Source of the DNA: Symbiodinium natans
Lineage: Eukaryota > Sar > Dinophyceae > Suessiales > Symbiodiniaceae
Assembly: GCA_905221605.1 (NCBI GenBank)
Contig: CAJNDS010002102.1
Location: 415,147-479,146, forward strand
DNA: 64,000 nucleotides
Direction: 5' to 3'
Position numbers and translations under genes: made by a program. This document shows positions 1 through 16,923 of the stretch, one piece after another; position 1 is the first letter of the stretch; each line of letters starts with the position of its first letter. The notes below the pieces were generated by a model. That model made no database searches. It had not been told where the DNA came from and was given only the letters and a program-made list of their open reading frames with translations.

Positions 1-190
1 AAATTTTGGGGTTTGGGGGTTCACTTAGGGGTTCAGGGTTTCGGGGTTGAGGGGGTTGAGGGGTTTAGGGGTTTAGGGTTTAAGGGTTTAGGGTGAAGGG
101 TTCAAGGGTTGAAAGGGCTTGAGGTTTAGGGTTCAGGGTTTGAGGGTTTTGGTACGTTGGGTTTTGGGTCCTGGGCTTCGAGCCGCTGAA
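1..190 (+). repeat. Degenerate telomere-type repeats (TTTAGGG orientation)
   Basis: Runs of TTTAGGG, TTCAGGG, TTGAGGG and related variants, too diverged to be a functional telomere end. No gene is visible in this stretch. Confidence 0.85.
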
Positions 191-207
191 TAAGGTGCAA
201 CTCTACA

Positions 208-454
<247 letters not shown>

Positions 455-563
455 ATTGCTTTCTTTTTTGTTGCTTATTAGCTGCTTATGCTTTTAGATT
501 TATACGTTTTGTTCGGGGAATTGTACATGCTATATACCCAACAGATATACCTTTCGGGGCCTC

Positions 564-2068
564 CTATGTTCTCCCAGCCTCCGCGAACACGCACACGGGC
601 TTGCGGATCCGTTCGTGAAGGATCAGCTGCACGATCTCCTCAGGGAGCCAGGCTAAGAGATCATGTTTAGGGTGTAGGGTTTAGGGTTCAGGGTTTAGGG
701 TTTAGGTTTTAGGGTTTAGGGTTTAGGGTTGAGGGTGCAGGGTTCATGGTACTTATTAACGTATTAACCAATTATATCTCTGTACTGATAGCCCACTTAT
801 AAGCCCTGAAGTGATATGGTTATAAGTACAGTCATAAATCTCCTCGGGGAGCCAGGGTCGTGCTTTCAGCGCAAAGGTCTCCAGCAAGTCCAGGGTCGAT
901 CGAACGCGGAGATCCTCCTTAGCATCTCTCCACTTGTGGTGTGTCCCATGGGTCGAGCTGGCAACGTACATGGTCTTGTAGTAAGGCACGTCGGCCTGAA
1001 TCAGCTCTCCAGCGACGGCTTGGTGCATGATGGACGCTGTGTCTGCCATGAAATCCCTGTAGTAATGACCTGCGCTGGCTTTGAAGACCCTCGATAAAAC
1101 AGATCCCAGGAAAGGGGTTTTAGGGTTTAAGGGTTAAGGGTTAAGAGTTTAGGGTTTAGGGTTGAGGGTTTAGGGTTTAGGGTTGAAAGCATCTCCAAGG
1201 GCCAAGCGACTAGGCATGAATACGTTGTCGCCTGCGACGGAGCGCTTGATCAACCCGCGGACACTCACCGCATCGCACGAGTTCTCCATGACTTGCTCGA
1301 GTCGATCTTGTCGGGACCCTTGAACTGAATCCGCAAAAATTTGGCCTGGCAAACGCTCGCCATTCTCAGAGAACTCGAGGATGTACGGATAGCAGTTGAC
1401 AGCCGCAGGATGCTCCGCGAAGCATTGCAGCAGTTTCTCCAAGTAGTTCGGAGGAAGCCAGTCGTCATCTGCGAGCAAGGACACGAACTCGCCTCTGGCC
1501 CGGCGCAGTAGGAAATTCACGTTCTGGCTGTAGCCCAGGTGCTGTTCCTGCTCGAAGATGTCAAGAGCAATCGTCCCAGGGGGCTGCAGACTTCGAACCA
1601 TTCCGGCGGCCTCGCTGTTGGCACCCTCGACGGACACCAAGATCTCCAGGTCCTGGATGGCAGTTTGTGTGCAGGGCTTAGGGTTTAGGGTTTGGGGTTC
1701 AGCCCCCTAAATCCAAACCTGTTGCTTGGCTGAGCGCTTCGGGCGGTGAAGGGAGGAGGCACGGGCACATTGTCTAGGTTTCAGGACCCTGAACTTGACG
1801 CTCTGAGCACGTCCTTGACGCTCTGATCAAAGATGGACCGCATGGCTCGCACGACCGTGCTCGGATTCTGCACGGGCAGCAAGACCGAGATCTTGGGCAG
1901 CGGCGCTTTCCGACACTCCCCATGACCTCCCTGTGTAGCCGTGATGTTTGCAGGGTTCAGGTTGGTGACCTCGGTCTTCTGCACTCTCAGCTGCATGGCG
2001 CAGGCATCATCGGCAGACCTGGCTTGCAGCACACTCATCACCAGCACGAGCCGCCACATGATGACCAT
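564..2068 (-). CDS. Family 2 (GT-A) glycosyltransferase, four exons
   Basis: Exons by eye on the minus strand: 2068-1814, 1652-1196, 1069-843 and 638-564, keeping one frame of about 337 codons. Exon 1 opens with a hydrophobic leader (MVIMWRLVLVMSVLQA), suggesting entry to the secretory pathway, then PKISVLLPVQN, the usual start of a GT2 nucleotide-sugar domain. Exon 2 has the acidic LLADDDW motif (about residue 147), which in this family binds metal and sugar nucleotide. The sugar and acceptor cannot be told. All three introns read as GA-AG: AAG|GAC...CAG|GAC, TTG|GAG...CAG|GT, and GAG|GAG...GAG|GAG. Each holds TTTAGGG-type repeats. The third is flanked by a near-perfect 17-bp repeat that includes TGGCTCCC and GAGGAGAT. 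The frame also runs on unspliced from exon 3 to a stop at 756, so the C-terminus is the least certain part. Confidence 0.78.
664..1703. repeat. Telomere-type arrays inside the glycosyltransferase introns
   Basis: TTTAGGG-like arrays at about 664-756, 1118-1187 and 1676-1703 fall in the three introns of the minus-strand glycosyltransferase. Relative to the gene they are in CCCTAAA orientation. Exonic sequence lies directly on either side. Confidence 0.8.
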
Positions 2069-3869
2069 GGCTGGCCACCAGCCTATGAGCTTTGAATCGG
2101 ATTGATTCAGGTGGTTAGGGGGGGGGGGGGGTTGGGGTTGAAGGTTGTGGAAGAAAGTTCGGGTGCGCCGGGCGCGCTCCAGGATGAACCTAGCGTTTGC
2201 ATGTAAGACTTCTGAGAATTCAGGGCCGTCCCTTGCGTGCATACAGAAGCTACAAGCATATGGGCCTAACACGGACTACAACCTACCATTGTTTGTGTTA
2301 GACAAGACTTGCAAGCAAACAGGGCTGGAGAACGCCCACAGCTGACTAGATAAACGCGCAGCGCTGCAGCACAAATAGCAGCAGCGAAAACACAAGCGCA
2401 AGCATACATGTGCAAGGGCAAGTAGGCCAGTATGCAAGTTTTCAAATGTTAAAGTGCGCAAGTGCACGAGTACAGATCATCAGCTGTACCCTGTGGACGG
2501 TTGAACAGCAACGCACCCACAGCGAAATTGCGCTGACCTTCTTTCCTGTTTCGGCGACACGGGTTTTCTACTCACGGGTTTTCTACACTTCTCCTAGCGT
2601 CCTACGTCATCTCAAAATCAGGGACTTGCCGCCACCTTGTAGGGGGGCACGTTCCCTGTGGACGAGGCTTTGTTCATCACCAACCGCCCCCCCCCGGAAA
2701 GGAAGTGCGACCCGGCCCAGGCTCAGCTGCGCTGTTGATGACTTCAGCGCTGCCCCTTAAAATCGCAACTTGCTGCCGCCAAGGGCCCAGAGGCCCACAG
2801 GTTAGGGCCCAGGAAAGTCTGGAAGCCAGCTTGCGGGATGCAAGGCTTTTGGGCAGAAAGTGTTTAGGGCTTAGGGTTTAGGGTTTAGGGTTTAGGGTTT
2901 AGGGTTTAGGGTTTAGGGTTTAGGGTTTAGGGTTTAGGGTTTAGGGTTTAGGGTTTAGGGAAAGGACTGCACAGCCTTGCACAGCCCCCTTAAGTTCAGC
3001 AACGGTCGAACGGCGAAAGGTGATGCAGGGCTTGAATCAGTAAAAACAGGCCATGCCGACACCTCCTCTCACCTCCGACTCCGGCGTCGTCTTAGTGAGC
3101 CCTGGGGGGGTAAAGCGGGACACGTCCCAATAGTGATCCATGCCAAAAAAACATGCGATCCGCATCGGGAAAACAGGAGGGTCCACTCCCGCACTTCTAG
3201 AATGTCACACCAGAACTCGGACTGCTGATGCCTGCAGGTGTGAAGAGCAAGCTGCATCTACATAGCGGAGAAAACCGTGTACCGACCTGAGCTGACAGAC
3301 CCTAAACCCTAAACCCTAAACCCTAAACCCTAAAGACCGATCGAGACACTGCAGGCGTGCAGGTGCAGTCCGAATGCAGGAGGGCCCGTGCCCGAAATGC
3401 GAGAAGTATTCACCCGTATCATCTGGGCTCTTGTCTGCGCGGTCTGGAATTCAAGCGGTCTCACTTCCTAATGGTCCGTCTTGGCTCTTATTATCGAAAT
3501 GGTTCCCAGGGCAAAAGACGCATGAATTTGTTCATGTTCGTACGTGTGCTCACTCTTTTCTCTCGTTCTCACACTATTATCAGAGCAGTCAGTGAATGAA
3601 TGCATCTGATAAGTGAACGTGTGAACGCATGAAATTCATGAACGAAACGAACATATCGACCTTTTCCTATAGAGAGATCCCTTCACGGGTTGTAGTCCCT
3701 TCGCATCCGTATGGCCTCGAACTATGCCTGCAGCAACAGCCCAGGAATTGTTCCAAAACTTACCCTGGTACAGTTCCGGGTACAGAGGGGGCATCTTACA
3801 CCTGCTACCTCTTGGAGGGCTGCGGTGATGAAATTTTGGAGTGACTAGGGGCCATGGGCCTCAGAGCAG
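2069..3869. other. Intergenic region between two minus-strand genes
   Basis: Contains a clean (TTTAGGG)n array at 2,868-2,961, a short CCCTAAA array at 3,299-3,334, a G-run at 2,119-2,131 and low-complexity DNA. A short stop-free minus-strand stretch near 3,150-3,070 ends in a GTGAGAGG donor-like site and could be an exon, but nothing ties it to a family. No gene called. Confidence 0.6.
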
Positions 3870-9228
<5,359 letters not shown>

Positions 9229-9700
9229 CTTACTTCCCCAATTAGCCACGAAGATCAAAAGTTTAACTATCACATTACTGCTAAGTTACAAGAACCCAAA
9301 AAGAAAAAAATTGGGTCTTGGAGAACTAAGAGTCTGTGTCGGCGAGCACCTTCGACATGTTGCGACTTCTTGATGGCTTCCACGAGTCCGCTCAACTAAT
9401 GTGCAACTGGAAATGGCTGCACATTAAGATTACAAGCCAAGCAGCCCTAAAACCTAAGCTCTCACGAGACATGTTCTCATGGCGTGAGCAACCTGCGACT
9501 GCTTTGGTCATGCGGTATCTTCCCATGCGCGCACTAAATCTGTAAGCCCTGAAGCCCGAATGGAGAAATCGGAGCAGGCGACGAGGAAGAAGAGGAGGAG
9601 TGCCGGTTGATCACATCCTTTTGCCGACCGGGGGGCCCGCGGAGCGCCTTGCCGTCATTCCCGCCAGCACCCCCCTTTTCGTGGCTAGGTCCAGGACGAG
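9229..9700. other. Upstream part of the minus-strand gene and spacer to the LINE
   Basis: A minus-strand stop-free stretch near 9,390-9,330 (reads SGLVEAIKKSQHVEGA) ends at a GC donor-like site and may be the next upstream exon of the membrane-protein gene. The rest shows no recognisable feature. Confidence 0.4.
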
Positions 9701-9730
9701 GGGTCGATCCGCCTTGACCACCTGCTGCCT

Positions 9731-10657
9731 GTGCCTCCAACGCAGGCACCGTCAGAGCCCCCTCTGTCCCAGCCTTCCTACAACCCTGGTGCTGCGCAAC
9801 ACAGTGGCGGGAACAGAGCACGCTCCCGCACACCATGCCATACGTCTGCCAAGTCCCGGGCAATTCGCCCTGGTAACCGCCGCCCTACATGGGCCCCGTC
9901 GTCAGGTGCAGGTTCTGGCGGGTTGACGCCTGCTGGTCGTGCCCCATACTCTACCGGGAGTTGTGCCAGTCTTCCCAAGTCTCGTGCCCAGGTGCCCCCT
10001 CCGGCTGCCCCACTCATCATGGCCCCGTCTGTGCCCCTGCCTGCGGGCTTGCATATCCTGGGCCTCCCCAGTCATCCTACTGCGCTGCAGCTTGACGATG
10101 TCTTCCAGTGTGTCTCGGCCATTTCGCCTTCTCTGGCAGCATTGGGCCCAAGGTTCCAACTTACTCCTGTGTCTCGGCGCCATCGCAGGTCTCCTGCATT
10201 CTTCCTTGCGCACTTGTCCTTTGCCAACCCAGCTACAGTGGACCGCATTCTCACTGAACTCCGTGAGGGAGCAAAGGTTGATGACAAGGGGCGGGTCAGA
10301 CTGACTACTTCGCTGGGTGTTCTTAAGGTCTCTCAGGCCATGAAGGTGGCTGCTGCTCCTGCAATTGCCGGGGGGGCGGTTTCTTCTGGGCGGAGTGCTG
10401 CCCCAGCCAAACCTATCACAGTGTTCTCTTCTCCGGTGCACTCTGGTTCTTGTGGTGGCTGTGCAAGCAAGGCTGTTGCTACCCGTGGGATGATCGGACG
10501 TTCCTGTGTCTGTTGCCGGGACATCATCTCCCTTGGAGAGCCCCTCGTGCAGTTGCCGTGCTCTCACGTGTCTCATGAAGACTGTCTGGGTCGTTGGTTG
10601 GATGGCCCACTGTCTCGAGGGCGTTGCCCCGAGTGCTCCATGCAGGTGAGGTTCTGA
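9731..10657 (+). CDS. LINE ORF1 with C-terminal RING-H2 finger
   Basis: 308 codons. The first 100 residues are rich in Pro, Ser and Arg. A central folded-looking part (about residues 100-200, with LHILGLPSHPTALQLDDVF) occupies the place where LINE ORF1 proteins often have an RNA-binding domain, but I cannot assign it. The last 50 residues have the spacing C-x2-C ... C-x-H-x2-H-x2-C ... C-P-E-C of a RING-H2 finger, which in known proteins binds two zinc ions and usually recruits a ubiquitin E2. The frame ends in TGA and the endonuclease frame follows in the same phase 37 bases later. An ORF1 ending in a RING finger rather than a CCHC knuckle is unusual. Activity as a ubiquitin ligase is inference only. 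Confidence 0.75.
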   Translation: MPPTQAPSEPPLSQPSYNPGAAQHSGGNRARSRTPCHTSAKSRAIRPGNRRPTWAPSSGAGSGGLTPAGRAPYSTGSCASLPKSRAQVPPPAAPLIMAPSVPLPAGLHILGLPSHPTALQLDDVFQCVSAISPSLAALGPRFQLTPVSRRHRRSPAFFLAHLSFANPATVDRILTELREGAKVDDKGRVRLTTSLGVLKVSQAMKVAAAPAIAGGAVSSGRSAAPAKPITVFSSPVHSGSCGGCASKAVATRGMIGRSCVCCRDIISLGEPLVQLPCSHVSHEDCLGRWLDGPLSRGRCPECSMQVRF

Positions 10658-10824
10658 CGCGCTTGGCGATTTAGGGGCTGGTAGATTTCCGTCTTGGGCC
10701 TAGCGCCTGTCTGTGTAGTTCCAGGATTTTGTCTTGCTGCCTGGTGCACGGGCCGAGGAAAGATGGGCTGTTGCATTGGTTCTTGCTCCAGTCTTGTCCT
10801 TTGTTTCCCTCCCGTTCCCCCTTC

Positions 10825-10921
10825 TCTTTTTTTTTTTTTCTTCCTCTTTTTCTTTGTTTTTTCTTTCTCCTCCTCTTTTTTTTTTTTTTTGGTTTCTCCT
10901 CTTTTTATTTTCCTCTTCTCT

Positions 10922-10963
<42 letters not shown>

Positions 10964-11560
10964 TTACTCTCTCTTTCTCGTATCTCTCTCTCCTCTATCT
11001 CTCTCTCTCTCTCTTTCCTCTCTCTCTCTATCTCTCTCTCTACTACCTCTATATCTTTCTTCTCTCTCTCTCGCGCTCTCTCTGCTCTAATCTCTCTTAT
11101 CTATTTCTATTTCTTCTCTCTCTCTCTACTCTATCTCTTTCTCTCTCATCCTCTCTCTCCTCTCTCTCTACTCTCTCTATTCTCTCTATCTCTCTCTCTC
11201 TCCTCCTCTCCTATCTCTTTCTTTTCTCTCTCCTTCTCTTTCTCTCTCTCTCTTCTCTCTACCTATCTTCTCTACTCTCTCTTCTTTCTTTCTTTCTCGC
11301 TCTCTATGCTCTCTATCTCTCTCTCTCTCCCTCTCCTACTATTCTGCTTTCTTTTCTTTTCTACTCTCTCTCCTCCTCTATCTTCTCTCTCTATAACTCT
11401 CGCTCTTTTTATACTCTTGCTATATCTGTCTCTACTCTACCTCTCTCCTTTCTTCTCCGCGCCACCCTCTCATACCTTCTTTTTTTTTTTTTTCTTTCTC
11501 TCCTCTTTTTCTCTCCTTTCTCCTTTTGCTCTCTTTCTCTCTTTCGTCCCACTCCCTCTT
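10825..11560 (+). repeat. CT-rich simple-sequence tract inside the LINE
   Basis: More than 700 bases of TC/TCTC/TTTC repeats almost without purines. It is open in all plus-strand frames and would encode Ser/Leu/Phe runs, so the apparent 1,111-codon frame that starts at 10,694 is a real endonuclease preceded by this tract. It separates ORF1 from the endonuclease domain. Confidence 0.95.
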
Positions 11561-11625
11561 TTTTTTTTTTGGTTTGGTTCGTTTCCTCCCCTTCTCTTTT
11601 TGTCGCGTCCGTTGCCCCCGCAGGT

Positions 11626-14029
11626 GGAGTTGTGCCCGTTTGGTCTGGGCTCGAGCAGTGTTATGGTCCCCGTGCGTGCATGGGTTGGTCCACAGCTGGT
11701 CATGGATCTCCTGGAAGACGTGGGGGATTCGGTCTCATCCTGCTCCAGTTCAGACTTGCAGCAGGCAGCCTCGCCTGACCGCTCCCTCCTTTACGTTGGC
11801 TCTCTGTCTGCCCTTCCAGACTTTTCTGCCCGCTGCCTGGGGGATGATGTCAGCCACAAAGGTTCGAAAGTCACCCGTCTTGTTTGCGTACAGTGCGGTA
11901 GCAGTGGCCGGGACCGCTTCCAGTGGGGCCTCTGGTATGGCCAATGCCTTGCTACTCTTGGGGCAGACATTGGCGTCTTGTCAGAGACTGCCCTTGCTTC
12001 GGAGTCACAACATGACCTGGCTTGCCGTGGTATGCGCGCGGCGGGTTTCCACGCCATCAGCCACGGGGCTCAAGGCGCTGCCGGCCCTGCCCCTGGGTCC
12101 GGTGTCCTCCTCGCTGTTCGCGCAGGCTATGCAGGTGTGTGGTCCGAAGTTTCTCGAGACAATCTGGGCAGGGCCTTGGCTGCCACTCTGTGTTCCTCGG
12201 GAGGCGTTCTTCTGCGAGTCGTAGGCATATATGGCCCTGTCGGTGGTTGTCTCCCCCGCACCAGCCTCAATCCTTGCTTTTTGGCGGCAGAGTCTTCAGT
12301 CAAGCAGTTTATTGATGATCAGGTCTCTCACGCCACCTTGCGGCATCAGGCCTTACTTATAGGAGGAGACCTCAACTCCTTCTGCTCCCTGGACCTTGAC
12401 TGTTGGGGGGGCTCTTATTCCATCTGCTCAGAGTCTATAGCAGCGCATCTTGCTTCCGCAGGCCTTTTGGATGCTTTTCGCGTGAGACACCCCTCTCTCC
12501 GGGCCTACACGTTTTTCGCCCACTCTGGCGCGGCCAGTCGTCTTGATGCTGTTTGGCTTCTGCCAAGTCCAGATGCGCAGGTCTCTGTCCTCAATGCCTC
12601 CGTGCTCTGGCTGTGGGACCGTCGTGTGGACCATGAACCAGTGGTTGTTGACTTGGATGTGGCCCTGCCGCTCATCCCCTACAAACCGTCCACACCCCCA
12701 CCCTGGCGACATTTGGTTCGGCGTCTTGATAGAGATCTCCCGTCGCTGTTCCGTGAGTGCTCTGAGCGGTGTGAGTCATTTTTGCAGGGTATTGACGCGG
12801 AGTTGGATGGTGTTCTCCAAGAGTGGACCAATCTTGACACTCCTGATTGCGAAGGCCTGGATGGGCTGCTTGGCTGGCCTAATCCTGAGGTCCCCAAAGT
12901 GCTATATGATCGCCTCATCTCTGCCCACGATCGCCTGGCCAAGTTTCTTGTCGACAGCCTGCCACCCTCACCCCCGGGTGGCAACCATCAGGAGGGGAGG
13001 GTTTCTGCTGCTTGGCACGCGTGCCTTTTAGAGCTGCGCAGAGTCAGGAGGGCTGTTCTAGACGCTCTCCCTTCTTGTCAGGGCCACCTGGACTGCTCCC
13101 GTTTTCCCCTCCACCAAGCCCAGACACTTTGGGATAAGGCGTGCTCCATGGAGCGCCACCTGCGCTCAGGTTCTAAGTCCCAGCCGCCCCCTCTGGCAGA
13201 GTGGGATCTGTTCTCTACCTCACCAGTTGACTGGGCTGACGGCGTGGGCCTTAGCAGAGAGGTGGCTGGCACAGTACTTCTACAGAAGCCTTCGCGTTCT
13301 GACACTGCCTCGCCCTGCACAGAGGTGTCATGGTCGAGTCTGCCGCACCCCCCCGAGGCATCCCTCTGTATTTCGGCCTTGCACTCCTGGGTGAACGAGG
13401 CTGCCAAACGCCAAGCGGGGGGAGCCGCTAAGCAATTCTCTTCCGCGCGTGGTCAGCGCATTCAACTGCTGCGATGTGGGGAAGTTAAGGCGTGGGCCAA
13501 GCGTATGCGTCCCCCTCTCCCCCCATTGTCTGAGTACACCCCTGCCTGGGTCACCAATGACCAAGGTTGCCGTAGGCGTCCCAGCAGTGCTTCTGATGTT
13601 CTGCTAGGTGCTTCTCAGGAATGGAAGCAACTCCTCCAGGAGCCGCCCTTGCAGTGGAATCACCCTGCTGTTTTCAACTTTAGCTCTGCCGCAGTCCCGC
13701 GCCGGGGGTCTCTCAACTTCCAGGTTATCTCCAACTCTCACAAGCATGGCACCCTTGGTCGCGTTGGGCGCTCTATGCTGGAACCGGGGCCATGGCGACT
13801 CCAAAACCTGTCTGAAGTCAAGGTTAGTGTTTGTAGTGACTCCGTGGTGGCGGTTGGCCCTTGGTTGGTTCGCTTTGTGGATGGTCGGTGGTTAGCATCC
13901 CGTCTACCTCCTTGCACTGGCCCCACTTATCGTCTCCTTGCGCTAGGGTGCATCCCTGCCCGCCTTCTTGGTATGGACCACTTCTGTTGGCCAGACAAGG
14001 CGTGTCTTGTCCTCCGGCTCAACGCCTGA
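11626..14029 (+). CDS. LINE endonuclease and N-terminal ORF2 region
   Basis: Open in one frame from the CT tract to TGA at 14,029. An APE-type endonuclease is shown by LSETALASE (catalytic Glu region), LLIGGDLNSF (the GDxN motif), SRLDAVWLL and RRVDHEPVVVD (the terminal Asp-His motif), covering about 11,870-12,680. This enzyme nicks the target and primes reverse transcription. The remaining 450 codons form the linker before the RT. The start is not definable because the CT tract is open upstream. The same frame resumes in the RT section after the stop at 14,029, suggesting one ancestral ORF2. Confidence 0.85.
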
Positions 14030-15061
14030 CCTGGGCCCTGTCCTTCCCATCTCGCAGGAGGAAAAGCACACCGTCCTCTCCCGTCTGCGCCACACTAGGC
14101 CGGGTCCCAGTGGGTGTGAAGGCCTGCTTCATTGAAGCTTTCCGGCTTTCCCTGGCTGGGTGCAGGACGTTTAAGGCACTCGACGCTCAGCGTCTCACTG
14201 GTTTGGTCGCCCTCCCTGCAGCTGGCCACCCAGATCCACCTGCCCAAGCCTGGTGGGGGCTGGCGTCCTCTCTCTATGCTGGAGGATTTACTGAAGGTCA
14301 TTGAGATGCCTGTTGCTTCTCGTCTGTCCAGGTCGCGCTCGGCATTCTGCACAGAACCCTTCTGCCTTGTCAACCGGGCATACTCGAGGGGAGTCCCGGC
14401 GGCCGTCCACGTCCTATACCTGGACTGTCTGGTCTGCGAAGACGCAGCGCGGCACCACAGGCCTTTTCTTCACGTCCCTGCAGACTACGAGAAGTTTTTA
14501 ACACTCTTCAGCTGTCCCAAAATTGATGCGCTACAGCAAGGGCGTGGTTTTCCGGACAGCGTCCAGGCTCCACCAGGCTCTTTTTGTCCATGCCCAGATG
14601 CAACTGGACACCCGCGCTGGGCAAACCGAGCCCATTCCGGTGCCCGAGGAAGTGCCCCAGGGTTCCGTCTCGTTCCGAAACTTTCCCGTGCGGCGCAGGA
14701 CCCCATCCTTCGCCTCCGCTCTTGGATGGCGCGGCCTATACCTCCAGCTCTAGTCGGCGTGTAGTTGCCGCGGGTACGTTGACGATATTGAGCATTACGG
14801 GGATGGCCTGCGTGACCTGCCGGTCATCCTTCCACCCTGGCTGAGGGTAGCACGTTTTGGGTCGAGCACAGACCACTGGGTTTCTCGGACCAATTTTCTG
14901 GTTAACTTCCGTCTCGCTTCGGTTGCGATCTGGTCAACACGAGAGAAACGGAGGCCCACGCACGCGAAGCCAGAATTGTTGAGACTTTTCGATCCCAGAT
15001 TTGGATTCGCGCAAACTGGCAACTTTTGCAAACGTGTGTACGCGATATTGCAAGGCCTCTG
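14030..15061 (+). pseudogene. LINE reverse transcriptase, frameshifted
   Basis: RT motifs can be followed across frames: IHLPKPGGGWRPLSMLEDLL (fingers region) near 14,240-14,300, a palm motif near DYEKFLTLF at about 14,490, EEVPQGSVS (the PQG motif) near 14,650, and the catalytic YVDD at 14,775-14,786 in another frame. An in-frame stop also falls near 14,094. At least two indels therefore separate the catalytic motifs. The last frame ends at a TGA at about 15,059. Confidence 0.85.
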
Positions 15062-15200
15062 AGGCCTCGCCCTGCGGGGTTTGAGGCTTCCGAGGCCTCC
15101 CGAGGCTTTACTTATGGGGTTTCGAGGCCTTCCGAGGCCTCTCGAGGCCTCACTCATGGGGCTTCGATGCCTTTCGAGGCCTCGCGAGGCCTCCACAAAA
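15054..15200. repeat. GAGGCCT-rich tandem and palindromic repeats
   Basis: Around ten copies of the palindrome AGGCCT or close variants at irregular spacing, directly after the LINE's last stop codon. May be the LINE 3' end or a separate satellite. Confidence 0.6.
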
Positions 15201-16918
15201 TCCCAAACCCCGGACGAACCCTGGCTGCCTCCTTTTCTTTCACGTGAAAGAATTTTAAGCCTCTTCATTTTCACTCTATTCAAAACATCACGACGGATTC
15301 GAAGGGGCCTCGACCGCTGAAGATGATCCTGCAAAAGCTATTCTTGCTGCCGCAACCTCATGTGGAATTCCCTGAAAGCAAAGCAATTGGAAGATCCCCG
15401 GGTTGCTTGGAGGATCTGCATTCTGGGGGCCTCATGTGGGATTCCAGCAAGGCAATTGGGAGCCCCGGGTTGCTTGGACGGTCTGCAACCAACCGAGCGG
15501 CAAGTTAGGTTAGAAGTCTTCACAACTGCCTTGCGGCTCTGCGCACCTGGCGCAGAGCACTGACCACCTGAAGCCAGATCTCAAAACGCGGCACGCCTAG
15601 CACCTGGCGACAAAGCACTCATGGTCTGCGCTGCAACTGAGGAGCTTGGACAGAGGTGCATTTGTTGGCACCTGCAAGCACGCCTGATCCAGAAGACTGT
15701 GCACCTTGAGCCTGTACATGCGGGAGCACCTGCAGCCACGCCAGACCGGACGGGCCCTTGCACCTCGAGCAGCCCTCCAGGTCACGCTGCTGTTCGAAGG
15801 GTGGGGCTGTCTCGGTGTAGGAACCCCGGAGGCGGCACTAACAGGGTTCTGCCCTGGATGAGCACCCTGCACCCGTTCTCCCTTTGCACGCGACAGTGCC
15901 ACTCCTTTGTCTTTTCTCTTGCCCCTGCCTTGCTTGGTTCTCGTGGCCGCGGTCGCCTCCTTCGTCCCTTTGTTGCTGCTCCGTGTTTGTTTCCTCCCCC
16001 CCTTGTCCTTCGTCCCTCAGTTGCGAGCTTGCGGAAGCGTTCTCAGTTTTCCGCTTTGAGCGCTTGTCTGGGCCCTAAGTGAAAAGCCCGAGATTGAGTC
16101 TAACAATAGAAGAATTCGTGGCCCCAAAAATTGGGCCGCCAGGCGGACTCAATTTTGGGGTCGCGGTTTCACAACCCCCGTATTTAGTTCCAAGTTGTAC
16201 TGCAGGAACTTGGCCCATTTCGCGGCCCCATTTTTGGGGCCGCGAGACGGCCCGTTTTTTGGCCTCGAATTTGCGCCCGTGCAACCGGCTCTCGTTGGCT
16301 GCGCCCCTGCCCTTGTTCCAGTAACTTTGGGCAGCGTCGTGGTGAGCGCACGGGGGGGCTTGTCCGAAGCAGCTGCGTGCGCGTCTTTATAATGTTGCAG
16401 TGAGGCAGAACTGCAACTGTAGATCTGCTGTCGGAAGCTGTGATAAGGTCACGACTTGCAGTAGTCGCAGTGCAGGCTCTGAGTGTCCGTTGCCAGGTTC
16501 ATGGGCGATCCGGAAAGGTTGAGGTGCAGATTTAAAAATGTCCTCCAGTGGGCAGTTTCTTTCCTCAAGATGCGAGTTCTTCTGCCTTGCGTGTACTGGC
16601 TTGTTTTCATGCACCGAGCGCTGCGAGCTCGTGTGTGGCGGTAGTCTGCAGGTTTGCAAGATGTCTTGCTTTTTTTCGGATGGCTGCTCACGTGTAAGCG
16701 TGCCGGGCCAGTGGGATGGCCTACAGTCTTCATTCTCAAAGTAGTTGTTGTCTCTGTCGCATTAGACTGGCCCACTGTGCTGCTGATGTGGTAAAGGGGC
16801 GTCCGCTTCAAAAACAGTGTTTGAACTGGCGTCGCTTGATAGCATCCGGAATAATTCATTTGTGCAAAGGCGAAAAAAAGGAAGCAGGACGGCCAGCTGT
16901 GTTCCGTATCCTGAGTCC
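15062..16918. other. Non-coding, repeat-bearing region between LINE and copia element
   Basis: Holds AGGCCT-rich repeats (15,054-15,200), a diverged direct duplication at about 15,345-15,410 and 15,425-15,490 (shared CTCATGTGG, CCCGGGTTGCTTGGA), hairpins near 16,120 and 16,221, and T-rich stretches. A 154-codon frame at 15,621-16,082 has no recognisable domain and low-complexity composition; not called. Confidence 0.6.
16221..16244. other. Perfect 10-bp hairpin
   Basis: CGCGGCCCCA, a TTTT loop, and TGGGGCCGCG. A looser relative lies about 90 bases upstream (GTGGCCCCAAAAATTGGGCC). No terminator function is claimed, since this is eukaryotic nuclear DNA. Confidence 0.6.
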
Positions 16919-16923
16919 AATAC
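16919..16923 (+). other. Target-site duplication (left) of the copia element
   Basis: AATAC precedes the 5' LTR and is repeated at 24,103-24,107 directly after the 3' LTR. A 5-bp duplication is typical for LTR elements. Confidence 0.93.

Larger units (their letters stand above)
9731..15061 (+). mobile_element. Degraded non-LTR retrotransposon (LINE) with RING-type ORF1
   Basis: In order: an ORF with a RING-H2 finger, a long CT-rich tract, an APE-type endonuclease frame, and reverse transcriptase motifs spread over several frames, ending at a stop at about 15,059-15,061. ORF order and the APE endonuclease identify a LINE. Frame breaks after 14,029 and between about 14,650 and 14,775 show that this copy is dead. 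No poly(A) tail or target duplication could be fixed, so the outer ends are approximate. Confidence 0.85.

Noticed and set aside
10694-11625. A 1,111-codon LINE protein starting at 10,694 with a Ser/Leu/Phe-rich N-terminus
   Set aside because: The first 300 codons are the CT tract, open in all plus frames. Only the part from about 11,626 looks like protein.
15621-16082. 154-codon frame
   Set aside because: Low-complexity composition, no motif, and several overlapping frames of similar length.
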